64,000 bases of DNA, taken from Saccharopolyspora endophytica (GTDB lineage: Bacteria > Actinomycetota > Actinomycetes > Mycobacteriales > Pseudonocardiaceae). Below are positions 50,939-60,690 of the stretch, in pieces. Location of the stretch: contig NZ_JAGPXE010000018.1 of assembly GCF_018070075.1 (NCBI RefSeq), forward strand, positions 62,001 to 126,000. Direction: 5' to 3'. The translations under genes and the position numbers were made by a program. The notes below the pieces were generated by a model. The model was not told the DNA's origin and ran no database searches. It was given only the letters and a program-made list of their open reading frames with translations. How positions within the stretch are numbered: position 1 is the first letter of the stretch; each line of letters begins with the position of its first letter.

Positions 50939-51867
50939 GATGACCGCCGATAGCCGTATTGTCGGTGCCGCCGGAGCTGGAAGAAGCGCACCAGCTGGCC
51001 GATCCAGTCCTGATCGGTGCGCAGCTGCAGGTGCTCGGCTCCGGCGTTGCGGATGATGTAGGCGATCCGTTCCCTCTGCTGCCGGGCCGCCTCCTCGTAG
51101 CGCTCGCGCAGCTGAGCGTCGAGCGTGTCGACGGTCAGCCTCGATCCGGTCTCCGGGTCCTCGACCGCCAGCGATCCGACCGCGGGAAGCCGCATTTCGA
51201 GCGGGTCGACGAGCTCCACGGCGACCACGGTGTGGCGTTGGGACAGCCGGTGCAGCTCGTTGGCCCAGCCCGGCTCGACCAGGAAGTCGGAGATGACCGC
51301 GATGAACCCGCGGCGACGTGCGACGGTCCCGACCTGCGTCAGGGCGGGCCGGAGGTCGGTGCGGCCGACGGGTCGTTCGGGACGGGCGCTGCGGGTGTTG
51401 AGCTGCGCGATGCGGTGCAGCGTCGCCTGCAGGTGGATCTTCCCCGAGCGGAGCGGCCTGACCTCGGAGTCGCCGTCGAAGAGCAGCACCGCGCCGATGC
51501 GGTTCGCCAGCCACGTGGCGGCGAACCCGAACGCGGCGGCGCCGAACAGCGCGAGTTCCCGCTTCTCGCCACCTCGGGTGCCGAAGGACTGGCTCGCGGA
51601 CAGGTCCACGACCAGCCACACGTCGAGCTCGTGATCCCGGATCGGGTCGCGGACGTGGGTGTGCGTCGTGCGGGCCGAGAGGTTCCAGTCGATCATGCGC
51701 ACGTCGTCGCCGGGCACGTAGAGCCGCCCCTCACCGGCCTCGTCGCCCGGCCCAGGGAAGAATCCCTGGTAATCGCCGTGCACGGCTCCGGCCAGCCGCT
51801 GCGAGATGAGCAGTTCCAGCTGAGCCAGCACCCGTCGGGTCGCCGGCTGCTCGTGGTGGGCCCGCAT
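50926..51867 (-). CDS. DUF58 domain protein of MoxR module
   Basis: This 313-residue DUF58 protein has the family hallmark RLYVPGDDVRMIDWNLSARTTHTHVRDPIRDHELDVWLVVDLSASQSFGT (the last part is VWA-like), and AVISDFLVEPGW. It starts at ATG 51867, sharing one base with the moxR stop (TGATG), so translation is coupled. It is probably cytoplasmic and acts with the MoxR ATPase and VWA protein. The biochemical role is not established. Confidence 0.9.
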   Translation of the reverse strand: MRAHHEQPATRRVLAQLELLISQRLAGAVHGDYQGFFPGPGDEAGEGRLYVPGDDVRMIDWNLSARTTHTHVRDPIRDHELDVWLVVDLSASQSFGTRGGEKRELALFGAAAFGFAATWLANRIGAVLLFDGDSEVRPLRSGKIHLQATLHRIAQLNTRSARPERPVGRTDLRPALTQVGTVARRRGFIAVISDFLVEPGWANELHRLSQRHTVVAVELVDPLEMRLPAVGSLAVEDPETGSRLTVDTLDAQLRERYEEAARQQRERIAYIIRNAGAEHLQLRTDQDWIGQLVRFFQLRRHRQYGYRRSSWVV

Positions 51868-52907
51868 CAGGACCGACCCCACAGGGAAGACCTGGTCTTG
51901 GCCGGCCGCGGCTGGTGCACGCGGTCCAGGAGCTTGTGGATGATGTCGTCAGCGGTGACCCCGTCGGCCAGCGCCTCGTAGGTCAGGACCAGCCGGTGCC
52001 GCAGCACCGCGGGCGCGAGGTGGTGGACGTCTTCAGGAACCGCGTAGCCACGGCCGTGGATGAGGGCGAACGCCCGCGCCGCGGCGATCAGGCCGAGACT
52101 GGCTCGCGGACTCGCGCCGACCGAGAGGTAGGGCGCGATGTCGCCGAACCCGAGCTCGCTGGGCGTGCGGGTGGACATCACCAGCGCCACCGCGTACTCC
52201 ATCACCAGCGGATCGACGTAGACCTGGGTGGCGGCGTCCTGCAGCGCGGTGAGCCGCTCGGCGTCGAGGACCTGCTTCGGGACCGGTGTCCCGGTGCTCA
52301 TCCGCCGCACGATCTCCAGCTCGTCGCCGGCCTGCGGGTAGTTGATGAGGATCTTGACGAGGAAGCGGTCCCGCTGCGCTTCGGGGAGCGGGTAGACGCC
52401 CTCGGTCTCGATCGGGTTCTGCGTGGCCATCACCAGGAACGGGCGCGGCATCGCCCACGTCTGCCCGCCGATGCTGACCTGCCGCTCGGCCATGACCTCC
52501 AGCATCGCCGACTGCACCTTCGCCGGTGCGCGGTTGATCTCGTCGGCGAGCACGAAGTTGGTGAACACCGGTCCCAGCTCGATGTCGAACTCCTCGCGCG
52601 AGGCCCGGTAGATCCGCGTCCCGACGATGTCCGACGGTACGAGGTCGGGGGTGAACTGGATGCGGGTGAAGTCCACGTCGACGGCCTGGGCGAGCGTCTT
52701 GATCGTCAGCGTCTTGGCGACTCCGGGCAGCCCTTCGAGCAAGCAGTGGCCACCGGCGAGCAGGCACACGACGATCTCCTCGGTTTCGGGCTCGTGGCCC
52801 ACGATGACCTTCTTCAGCTCCCAGAGCAGGCCGCGCATCACCTCTCCTTCGCGGTGGCGGAGGATTTCGGATTCCTCACCCAGGTTCCACGCCGTGTTCT
52901 CGTTCAT
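51867..52907 (-). CDS. MoxR family AAA+ ATPase
   Basis: This 346-residue AAA+ ATPase has Walker A GLPGVAKT, Walker B NFVLADEINRAPAKVQSAMLEVMAERQVSI, sensor 1 FLVMATQNPIETEGVYPLPEAQRDRF and an arginine-finger region. MoxR proteins assemble or activate partner complexes, usually with the DUF58 and VWA proteins encoded next. It follows the Crp-type regulator gene by 27 bp on the same strand. Confidence 0.95.
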   Translation of the reverse strand: MNENTAWNLGEESEILRHREGEVMRGLLWELKKVIVGHEPETEEIVVCLLAGGHCLLEGLPGVAKTLTIKTLAQAVDVDFTRIQFTPDLVPSDIVGTRIYRASREEFDIELGPVFTNFVLADEINRAPAKVQSAMLEVMAERQVSIGGQTWAMPRPFLVMATQNPIETEGVYPLPEAQRDRFLVKILINYPQAGDELEIVRRMSTGTPVPKQVLDAERLTALQDAATQVYVDPLVMEYAVALVMSTRTPSELGFGDIAPYLSVGASPRASLGLIAAARAFALIHGRGYAVPEDVHHLAPAVLRHRLVLTYEALADGVTADDIIHKLLDRVHQPRPAKTRSSLWGRS

Positions 52908-52934
52908 TGGTCGAACTCCCGCCTGGTAGAGATC

Positions 52935-53693
52935 TCAGGTGTGGCTACCCGCCGAATATCCGAGCGCGGCACGGGCGAGCGCGGTGCGGTCGCGCAATCG
53001 CATGTGCGCGTAACCGCTTTCGACGATCTCGTGGTGGACGAGTTGGCTCACCACGCGGCTGATGCTGGTGCGCTGCACGCCGAGCAGTTCGGCGATCATC
53101 TGGTGGGTCAGGTGCGTGACGTCGGAATCGGCGAACTCGTGCAGCAGCAGGGACGAGACCTGCGCCCGCAGATCGCCGGCCAGCATGTCGAGCAGTCGGC
53201 GTTCGTAACCGGCCATCCGGCACGCCATCGCATCGCTCCACCGCAAGGCGAACGCCGGGTAGCGCTGGATCAGCCAGCGGAACTCGTCGCCGGGAAGGCG
53301 GATGATGTCGGTGTCGAGCAAGGCGGTCGCTTCCTTCTCCGCCCGGATCTCGGTCATCACCTCGACGTCGCCCACTATCCCGCTCTCCCGCAGGAGCATC
53401 AGCGTCGCCGAGCCGGGGCTGCGCAGTGCCACGAGGCCCCGTTCGATGATGGAGATCGCCCCCACTTTCGCTCCCACGCTGAAGATGCGGTCTCCGGGGG
53501 AGAGCTTGTGGTGCCGCAGCTTGGGTGCGAGCACGCGAAGCGCGGCGCGCAACTGCTGGTCGATGAACGAGGACGTCCCGGAGAGGGGGTCCCGGTGCGG
53601 CGCGGTGTAGGCGGCCGACGGCCCCGTCGCCGGGTCGTGGGATCTCGCTGACGGGGCCGGTTCGCCGGTGGCGCGCGACGGTGTCTCCGACAT
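52935..53693 (-). CDS. Crp/Fnr family transcriptional regulator
   Basis: This 252-residue regulator has a disordered N-terminal extension (about 1-45), a cyclic-nucleotide-binding-like domain (HHKLSPGDRIFSVGAKVGAISIIERGLVALR, ESGIVGDVEVMTEI) and a C-terminal helix-turn-helix (LTHQMIAELLGVQRTSISRVVSQLVHHEIVE). Start ATG 53693 has GGAGG 7 bases upstream. The cNMP-binding arginine is not obvious, so the effector may not be cAMP. It is placed at the head of the MoxR module and behind the secreted-protein gene, and it may control either. Confidence 0.9.
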   Translation of the reverse strand: MSETPSRATGEPAPSARSHDPATGPSAAYTAPHRDPLSGTSSFIDQQLRAALRVLAPKLRHHKLSPGDRIFSVGAKVGAISIIERGLVALRSPGSATLMLLRESGIVGDVEVMTEIRAEKEATALLDTDIIRLPGDEFRWLIQRYPAFALRWSDAMACRMAGYERRLLDMLAGDLRAQVSSLLLHEFADSDVTHLTHQMIAELLGVQRTSISRVVSQLVHHEIVESGYAHMRLRDRTALARAALGYSAGSHT

Positions 53694-53763
53694 CGTTGCG
53701 CCTCCTCCGCTGTAGTGGTGTGCCTCGCTCCGAGGAGTCGCAGCGAGGCACACCGAGTGACTA

Positions 53764-55530
53764 TCAGTTGGGACCGTCGTCGTCCCGATCGTTGTGCTGG
53801 TTGTTGTTCTGATCGGTCTGGTCGTCGTCCCGGTTGTTGTTCTGGTTGTCGTCCAGGTCGTTGTCCCGGTCGTTGTTCTGGTCGTTCAGGTTGTTGTCCT
53901 GGTCGTTCCGGTCGTTGTCGCGGTTCAGGTCCTGCTCGTCGCTCTGCTGAGTCGCAGGTGCCCGCTCCTCGAGACCGTCCTGATCGGACCTGTCCGACTG
54001 GTCGGGTGCGGGAGCGGTGGTGTCGCCGCCGCCGCCCAAGCCCCGGTTGGCCAGCAGGTTGCCGTTGCCCTGCTCGTCCTGGACCGCGTTGTTCTTGATC
54101 GTGATGGAGTCCGAAGCCTCAGCGGATGCCCGGTTGAAGCTGACCAGGACGCTGCTCTCATCGACCTCGACGACGTCCCTAGCGTCGATCCTGTCGCCGG
54201 CCGAGGTGACCAGCTGGAAGCCGGCCGGGTCGTAGTCCTTGCCGTCGTCGATCGTCTCGTCGAAGTCCAGGCGGACCTGGCCGGTGTCGGAGTCGACCGA
54301 GGCGCCCGTGAGATCCGGACCCGAGGTGAGGCTGCCCGACCTGTCGCCACCGACGCTCTGGTCACCCACGGCGTTCGGGGTGGCGGAGCCATCGGACGAC
54401 TGAGCGGCACCCTCGTCCACTGCGGCCAAGCTGATCTGGTCGCCGAAGTCCTGGATGTCCGGGTACGCGACGCGAATGGTGTCGGGTGAGGGCTGCACCA
54501 TGCTGTCGCCCTGGATCGCCTTGCCGTCCGCGGTGTAGACCGTGAACTTCTTGGCGTCCTCGGCGGTCACCGGCTGATCGAACTTGTAGTCGAACTGGGT
54601 CTTGCCGATCAGTCCGCTGGTGGAGGCCAGGTTCGGTCCGGTGGTGTCGTCGCCGACAGCGCTCGGTGCGTTCTTCACGCCCCGGGTGTCGGTGACGGCG
54701 TCCGCGTTGGCGAACTGCTTGACGCCGTCCTCGACCTGGGAGTCGAACTGGACGGTGACCGTGTCGTCGTTGGAGGTGACGATGGACTGACCCTCGATCG
54801 CCCTGCCGTCACGGGTGTACAGGCCGAAGTTGGAGGCGTCGGCTCCGCCGCCGTCCTCCTTGAGGTTGCGGTCGAAGACGTACGTCACCTGGTCGAGAGT
54901 GTCGTTCTTGTGCGACCTGTCCGTGAGCCGAGGAGCGTCGGTGCCGCTGACGTTGGCCTCGCCGCCCTGGAGCTCGTTGGTGTTGGGCAGGTTGGTGCGA
55001 CCGCTCTCGTTCTGCACCGCCTGGGAATCGGTGATGGCGACCGTGTAGGCGTCGACATCGGTTCCGGGCGCGTACTCGGTGAGCACCGTGTTGGTGTCGC
55101 CTTCCTTGATCTGCGCGCTCTGCGCCTTGACCGAGGCGTTCGTGGCGAAGCCGGACAGCTGGAAGGCCGCCGGATCTCCCACGTCGCTGACGGACTCGGC
55201 GAAGCGGTACTCCACCTGCTCAGGCGCGTTGTCGTCGAGGTCCTGGCTGACGACCTCCACCGACTCCACGGTCATGCCGGTGTCGATCCCGCCGTTCATC
55301 TGATCGCCACGACCCTCGTCCGTGTCGGGCTGTTGACCGCCAGGAGGTTGCTCCTCGAGGCCGGGCGGCGGTGCAGGGGGTGCCGGAGCAGGCGGAGCCG
55401 GAGGCGGTGGCGGTGGCTGGGCAATCCCGGTACCACCCATCGCGATCAGCACGCCGCTCGCGCTGGCGGCGGCGATTACTGCTGCCGTGCGGCGCTTCCT
55501 CTCCGTGCCTGCTCGTTTGTTGTTGGACAT
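53764..55530 (-). CDS. secreted four-repeat beta-sandwich-like protein with Asp/Asn-rich tail
   Basis: This 588-residue protein is not recognised as a named family. It has a signal peptide (about 1-38: KRKR region, TAAVIAAASASGVLIAM, GIAQ), a poly-Pro stretch (39-57), and four related segments of about 90-110 residues (88-195, 200-292, 298-392, 405-495). Their shared pattern is a QVxYxF-like strand, an acidic loop, F.LYT.DG..I.. and a closing strand with V.V.F. The tail 534-588 is almost all Asp, Asn, Gln and Arg. It starts at ATG 55530 with GGAGGAG upstream. Surface or matrix binding, possibly calcium-dependent, is inference. It sits 70 bp upstream of the Crp-MoxR genes on the same strand. 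Confidence 0.8.
   Translation of the reverse strand: MSNNKRAGTERKRRTAAVIAAASASGVLIAMGGTGIAQPPPPPPAPPAPAPPAPPPGLEEQPPGGQQPDTDEGRGDQMNGGIDTGMTVESVEVVSQDLDDNAPEQVEYRFAESVSDVGDPAAFQLSGFATNASVKAQSAQIKEGDTNTVLTEYAPGTDVDAYTVAITDSQAVQNESGRTNLPNTNELQGGEANVSGTDAPRLTDRSHKNDTLDQVTYVFDRNLKEDGGGADASNFGLYTRDGRAIEGQSIVTSNDDTVTVQFDSQVEDGVKQFANADAVTDTRGVKNAPSAVGDDTTGPNLASTSGLIGKTQFDYKFDQPVTAEDAKKFTVYTADGKAIQGDSMVQPSPDTIRVAYPDIQDFGDQISLAAVDEGAAQSSDGSATPNAVGDQSVGGDRSGSLTSGPDLTGASVDSDTGQVRLDFDETIDDGKDYDPAGFQLVTSAGDRIDARDVVEVDESSVLVSFNRASAEASDSITIKNNAVQDEQGNGNLLANRGLGGGGDTTAPAPDQSDRSDQDGLEERAPATQQSDEQDLNRDNDRNDQDNNLNDQNNDRDNDLDDNQNNNRDDDQTDQNNNQHNDRDDDGPN
53767..53931 (-). repeat. low-complexity Asp/Asn tail coding repeat
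   Basis: About 165 bp of degenerate short GTC/GTT/CTG-type units (plus-strand reading) code the Asp/Asn-rich tail of the secreted protein. On the coding strand these are GAC/AAC/CAG/CGG codons. The region is prone to length change. Confidence 0.7.
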
Positions 55531-55726
55531 CACGGTCTCCTCCCGCATGTCATGCGAATCCGTACACGAGGAAACGCCGACCGTGAGGAAAACCTTTCGA
55601 ATTGTTCGGAATGCGACGAAGTGAGCCCGAAGGCGGTTGCCACCTGGCGAACTTCTCACCGCCAGTGGGACCGAATAACCGAAGTGGGGCGGGGAACGCG
55701 CGAAATCGCCGCGCGTCTTCGAGGGT

Positions 55727-56887
55727 TCACGCCCGGGTGAGCTCCTCGGCGTCCTGCTCGCGGAAGTGCCGGACGAGAGCGGTGACCGCTTCCCGGCCCG
55801 CCCGGTTGGCGCCCACGGTGGACTGCGAAGGACCGAAACCCGTGAGGTGGACGCGTGGTTCGCCGACGACCTGGGTTCCGCGCACCTGGATGCCGCCGAG
55901 ATCGTTGCGCAACCCGAGCGGGTCGAGGTGCGCGAGAGCGGGCTTGAATCCGGTCGCCCACAGGATCGTGTCGACCGGCGTGAAGGTCCCGTCGGCTTCG
56001 CGGACGCCGGTCGGTTCGATCGCGGTGAACATGGGGCGGCGTCGCAGCGCGCCTCTCGCCTCGGCGGCCAGGGCGTACGGCGTCCACAGGAGATCGGTGT
56101 AGGACACGACGCTCCCGGCGGGTCTGCCGGCCTCCACGTCGGCGGCGACCTTCGCGACGACCTCGCGCCCGGCCGAGCTGTCGAACTCGCCGTCGCGGAA
56201 CACCGGCTCGCGGCGGGTGTACCAGAAGGTGGTCGCCACGCGGGAGATCTCCTCCAGCTGCTGCAGCGCGGAGATGCCGCCGCCGACGACGGCCACCCGC
56301 GAGCCGGCGAAGTGCTCGGCGGAGACGTAGTCGCGGGTGTGCAGCTGGGCGCCGGTGAACGTCTCCTGCCCGGGGTAGTGGGGCAGGACCGGGTTCGACC
56401 ACGTCCCGGTGGCGTTGATGATCGCGCGGGTGATCCACGACCCGTGATCGGTCTCCACCACCAGGCTCCTGTCGGGGCCGGGGCGCACGGCGGTGACCGC
56501 CACCGGCCGCAGGATCGGCAGCGCGGTCGCCTCCTCGAAGGCGTCGAAGTAGCGCGGCACCGCCACGCGGCTGGGCTCGTCCGGGTCGACCGGCGGCTGG
56601 GTGAGCCCGGGCAGGTCGAAGATCCCGTTCACGGTCGCCATGCGCAGCGACTCCCAGCGGTGCCGCCACGCCCCGCCCGGCGCCTGACCGGCGTCGAGCA
56701 CGACGAAGGTCCGCTCGGCCTCGGGGTGGTCCAGCGCGCCGGCGAAGTCCCGGCGCTGGAGGTGGTAGCCCGCGGACAGGCCGGACTGGCCACCGCCGAT
56801 GACCACCACCGTCGCCGCGCGGGGCCGGCCCTCCGGCGGCGTGGGGGGATCGGTCCGCGGGTTCGCGGGATTCGGGGGCACCTGCAT
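55727..56887 (-). CDS. FAD/NAD(P)-dependent monooxygenase-like flavoprotein
   Basis: This 386-residue flavoprotein of the FMO/TrkA-like group has the first Rossmann motif VVVIGGGQSGLSAGYHL near residue 28, an APGGAWRHRWESLRM segment, a second motif VAVVGGGISALQQLEEI and ILWATGFKPAL. It starts at ATG 56887, with GGAG about 7 bases upstream. It is divergent from the acyl-CoA synthetase gene. Substrate unknown. It is a different subgroup from the flavoprotein at 14515. Confidence 0.9.
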   Translation of the reverse strand: MQVPPNPANPRTDPPTPPEGRPRAATVVVIGGGQSGLSAGYHLQRRDFAGALDHPEAERTFVVLDAGQAPGGAWRHRWESLRMATVNGIFDLPGLTQPPVDPDEPSRVAVPRYFDAFEEATALPILRPVAVTAVRPGPDRSLVVETDHGSWITRAIINATGTWSNPVLPHYPGQETFTGAQLHTRDYVSAEHFAGSRVAVVGGGISALQQLEEISRVATTFWYTRREPVFRDGEFDSSAGREVVAKVAADVEAGRPAGSVVSYTDLLWTPYALAAEARGALRRRPMFTAIEPTGVREADGTFTPVDTILWATGFKPALAHLDPLGLRNDLGGIQVRGTQVVGEPRVHLTGFGPSQSTVGANRAGREAVTALVRHFREQDAEELTRA

Positions 56888-57088
56888 GCTGCTCTCCGGA
56901 CGTCGCACGGCTGCGCATGCCGTTCAACAACAGGCACGACCACGAATTCCGGCCGGTGGCGCAGGACACCTTCCCGCAGGACCAGCTCGTCCGACCCCGG
57001 CGCGCCGAGGCCGCGGATCTGTGCTCGGCGGGGCTCACCTCGTACGCTGGCCGCGCGAACGGTCCGCGCCTGGAAGGGGAGGTCCGCC

Positions 57089-58630
<1,542 letters not shown>

Positions 58631-58641
58631 GAGGGCGCTGG

Positions 58642-59577
58642 TCAGACCCCGGGGCGGATCTCGTGGGCCGGGGATCCCGGCACGATCCGGTTGCGGGTGC
58701 CGCCGAGCAGCTCCACCTCGGTGGTGACCACGTCGCCCGGCCGCAGCGGCGGGCGGAAGTCCGGGCCGTACCGGCCCCACAGCTCGGCCAGGCACCCGTT
58801 GCGGCACGTGCCCGATCCCAGCAGGTCACCGGGCCGGATCGAGGTCCCGCGCGAGGCGTAGGCGGCCAGCGCGGGGAAGCTCCAGGCCATGTTGTCCAGC
58901 GCGTCGGTGCCGATCTCCTCGTCGTTGACCAGCACCCGCATGGTCAGGTCGTAGGAGGTGCCCGAGGCGCGGTCGCGCAGTTCGTCGGCGGTCACGAACA
59001 CGGTGCCCAGCGAGGTGGCGGTGTCCTTGCCTTTGGCGGGGCCGAGCCTCAGCCGCATCTCGTGGAACTGCACGTCGCGCGCCGAGAAGTCGTTGAACAC
59101 CACGAAGCCCGCGATGTGCTCGGCGGCCTCCGCCACGGTGAGGTCCCTGCCCGCGCGGCCGACGACGGCGGCCACCTCCAGCTCGAAGTCGAAGCGCTCG
59201 CAGCCGGGCGGCACGGGCACGTCGTCGTGCGGGCCGACGGTGGCGTAGGGGTTGGAGAAGTAGAACGCGGGGATCTCCCAGAACTCCTCCGGGGCCACGG
59301 CGTTCGGATCCAGGTTCCTGGCGATGCCCGCGGTGTGCTCGGGGAAGGTGGAGAAGTCCCGCACGGTCGGCGGGTCCAGCGGCGCCATGAGGTCGGCCTC
59401 GTCGAGATCCGGTCCTCGGGCGGCGGTGCGCAGCGAGGTGTCTGCGGTGTCGGCCAGCCTGCCGTCGTCGGCCAGCAGCGTCGGCAGGTCGAGTCCTGCG
59501 GGCAGGTCGATCAGGACGTCGTCGTCGAGCACGGCGAGTCTGGGGCCTTGATCCGAGCGGTGCCGGACGATGCGCAT
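58642..59577 (-). CDS. fumarylacetoacetate hydrolase family protein
   Basis: This 311-residue FAH-fold enzyme acts on C-C or C-O bonds of oxo-carboxylates with Mg2+. Metal-ligand blocks are CERFDFELEVAAVVGRAGRDL, VFNDFSARDVQF and GSGTCRNG; an N-terminal extension carries an FAH_N-like domain with VRDFSTFPEH. It starts at ATG 59577 behind GGAGG. It is divergent from the LysR gene at 59712 and probably regulated by it. It could be a 2-oxo-diene-dioate hydratase or hydrolase of the aromatic-cleavage pathway encoded on the other side. Confidence 0.88.
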   Translation of the reverse strand: MRIVRHRSDQGPRLAVLDDDVLIDLPAGLDLPTLLADDGRLADTADTSLRTAARGPDLDEADLMAPLDPPTVRDFSTFPEHTAGIARNLDPNAVAPEEFWEIPAFYFSNPYATVGPHDDVPVPPGCERFDFELEVAAVVGRAGRDLTVAEAAEHIAGFVVFNDFSARDVQFHEMRLRLGPAKGKDTATSLGTVFVTADELRDRASGTSYDLTMRVLVNDEEIGTDALDNMAWSFPALAAYASRGTSIRPGDLLGSGTCRNGCLAELWGRYGPDFRPPLRPGDVVTTEVELLGGTRNRIVPGSPAHEIRPGV

Positions 59578-59626
59578 GATGCCTCCTCGAAGAGCCACGG
59601 CGATGCTAGGCAGCCGGAGGTGCCCG

Positions 59627-59658
59627 GCGGAAATGCGCGGATCGGCTGGCTGGTATTC
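59627..59658. promoter_or_regulatory. candidate LysR site upstream of lysR (site 1)
   Basis: GCGGAAATGCGCGG (59627-59640) is the exact reverse complement of the element at 60630-60643 on the other side of the LysR gene. CTGGTATTC (59650-59658) is also shared with that side. The arrangement suggests one protein recognises both places. Confidence 0.55.
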
Positions 59659-59711
59659 GCGCGGTGGATGGCTCGTAGGATCGCGGCGGTGACGATGCGG
59701 GAGGTACGGGC

Positions 59712-60617
59712 GTGAATCTGGGACAGGTCGATCTCAACCTGCTGGTCGTGCTCGACGCGCTGCTGCGCGAGCAGAACGTCACCCGCGCCGCCGAGCGGCT
59801 GCACATGTCCCAGCCAGCCACGAGCACCGCCCTGGCTCGGCTGCGCAAGCTCCTGGGCGACCCGCTGCTGGTCAAGCAGGGGCGCTACCTGCGGTTGACG
59901 CCGCGCGGTGAAGCGCTCGTCGAGCCGGTGCGGGAGGTGCTCGGGACGATCGAGCAGCACATCGTCGCACCCCCGGACTTCGACCCCGCCCATGACGAGC
60001 GGACCTTCAACCTGGCCTCCAGCGACTACGTCGGCGTCGTGATCATGCGCCCCCTGCTGGAACGGGTGAACGGGCTGATGGCCAACGTCCGGCTGGAGAT
60101 GGGTGCGCTGTCCGGTGATGCCGCGCGCATGATCGAGCGCGACGAGATCGACCTGGTCATCCTGCCGGAGGTGCTGGCCGAGAGCATGGTGGCCGGTTCC
60201 TGCTCGAGCGCGCCGGTGGTCCGCGACCGGTACGTGGGAGCGGTGTGGTCGCAGCACCCGCTCGCGGGCGGATCGCTCCCGCTGGACGCTCTCACGCGGT
60301 ACCCGTACCTCGCCTACGCGCCGCCGAACGGGTGCAGCCTGATGGACGAGGACATCGAACGGGCCGGAGTCACCCCGAGAGTGGAGGTCACCTCGGTCAA
60401 CTTCATCACCATGCCGTTCCTGATGGCCGGCACCGACCTGGTGACGATCATCCCGGAGAGCCTCGGCAAGCAGCTCGCGCCCGCCGCCGGGATCGAACTG
60501 CTGGAACCGGAGTTCCCGCTGCGCCCGGTGCGCGAATCCGCCTACTGGCACAGCCGCCGGGACGCCGACCCCGCGCACCGCTGGTTGCGCGAGCAGCTGC
60601 TGGCCGTCCTGCCATAG
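59712..60617 (+). CDS. LysR family transcriptional regulator
   Basis: This 301-residue LysR regulator of the NodD-like subgroup starts MNLGQVDLNLLVVLDALLREQNVTRAAERLHMSQPATSTALARLRKLLGDPLLVKQG, and has an effector domain with TFNLASSDYVGVVIMRPLLERV. It starts at GTG 59712. It is divergent from one FAH-family gene and 73 bp ahead of the second, which leads the aromatic cluster. Shared sequence motifs flank the gene on both sides. Confidence 0.93.
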   Translation: MNLGQVDLNLLVVLDALLREQNVTRAAERLHMSQPATSTALARLRKLLGDPLLVKQGRYLRLTPRGEALVEPVREVLGTIEQHIVAPPDFDPAHDERTFNLASSDYVGVVIMRPLLERVNGLMANVRLEMGALSGDAARMIERDEIDLVILPEVLAESMVAGSCSSAPVVRDRYVGAVWSQHPLAGGSLPLDALTRYPYLAYAPPNGCSLMDEDIERAGVTPRVEVTSVNFITMPFLMAGTDLVTIIPESLGKQLAPAAGIELLEPEFPLRPVRESAYWHSRRDADPAHRWLREQLLAVLP

Positions 60618-60643
60618 CTGGTATTCACACCGCGCATTTCCGC
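60618..60643. promoter_or_regulatory. candidate LysR site upstream of the FAH-led operon (site 2)
   Basis: CTGGTATTC (60618-60626) followed by CCGCGCATTTCCGC (60630-60643). Both are repeated at 59627-59658 upstream of the regulator itself. It is located 48 bp before the second FAH-family start, the expected place for activation. Confidence 0.55.
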
Positions 60644-60690
60644 GATCACCCCGTCCGCCCATAGCGTCGAACGCGTCGAAGGAGGACGCG

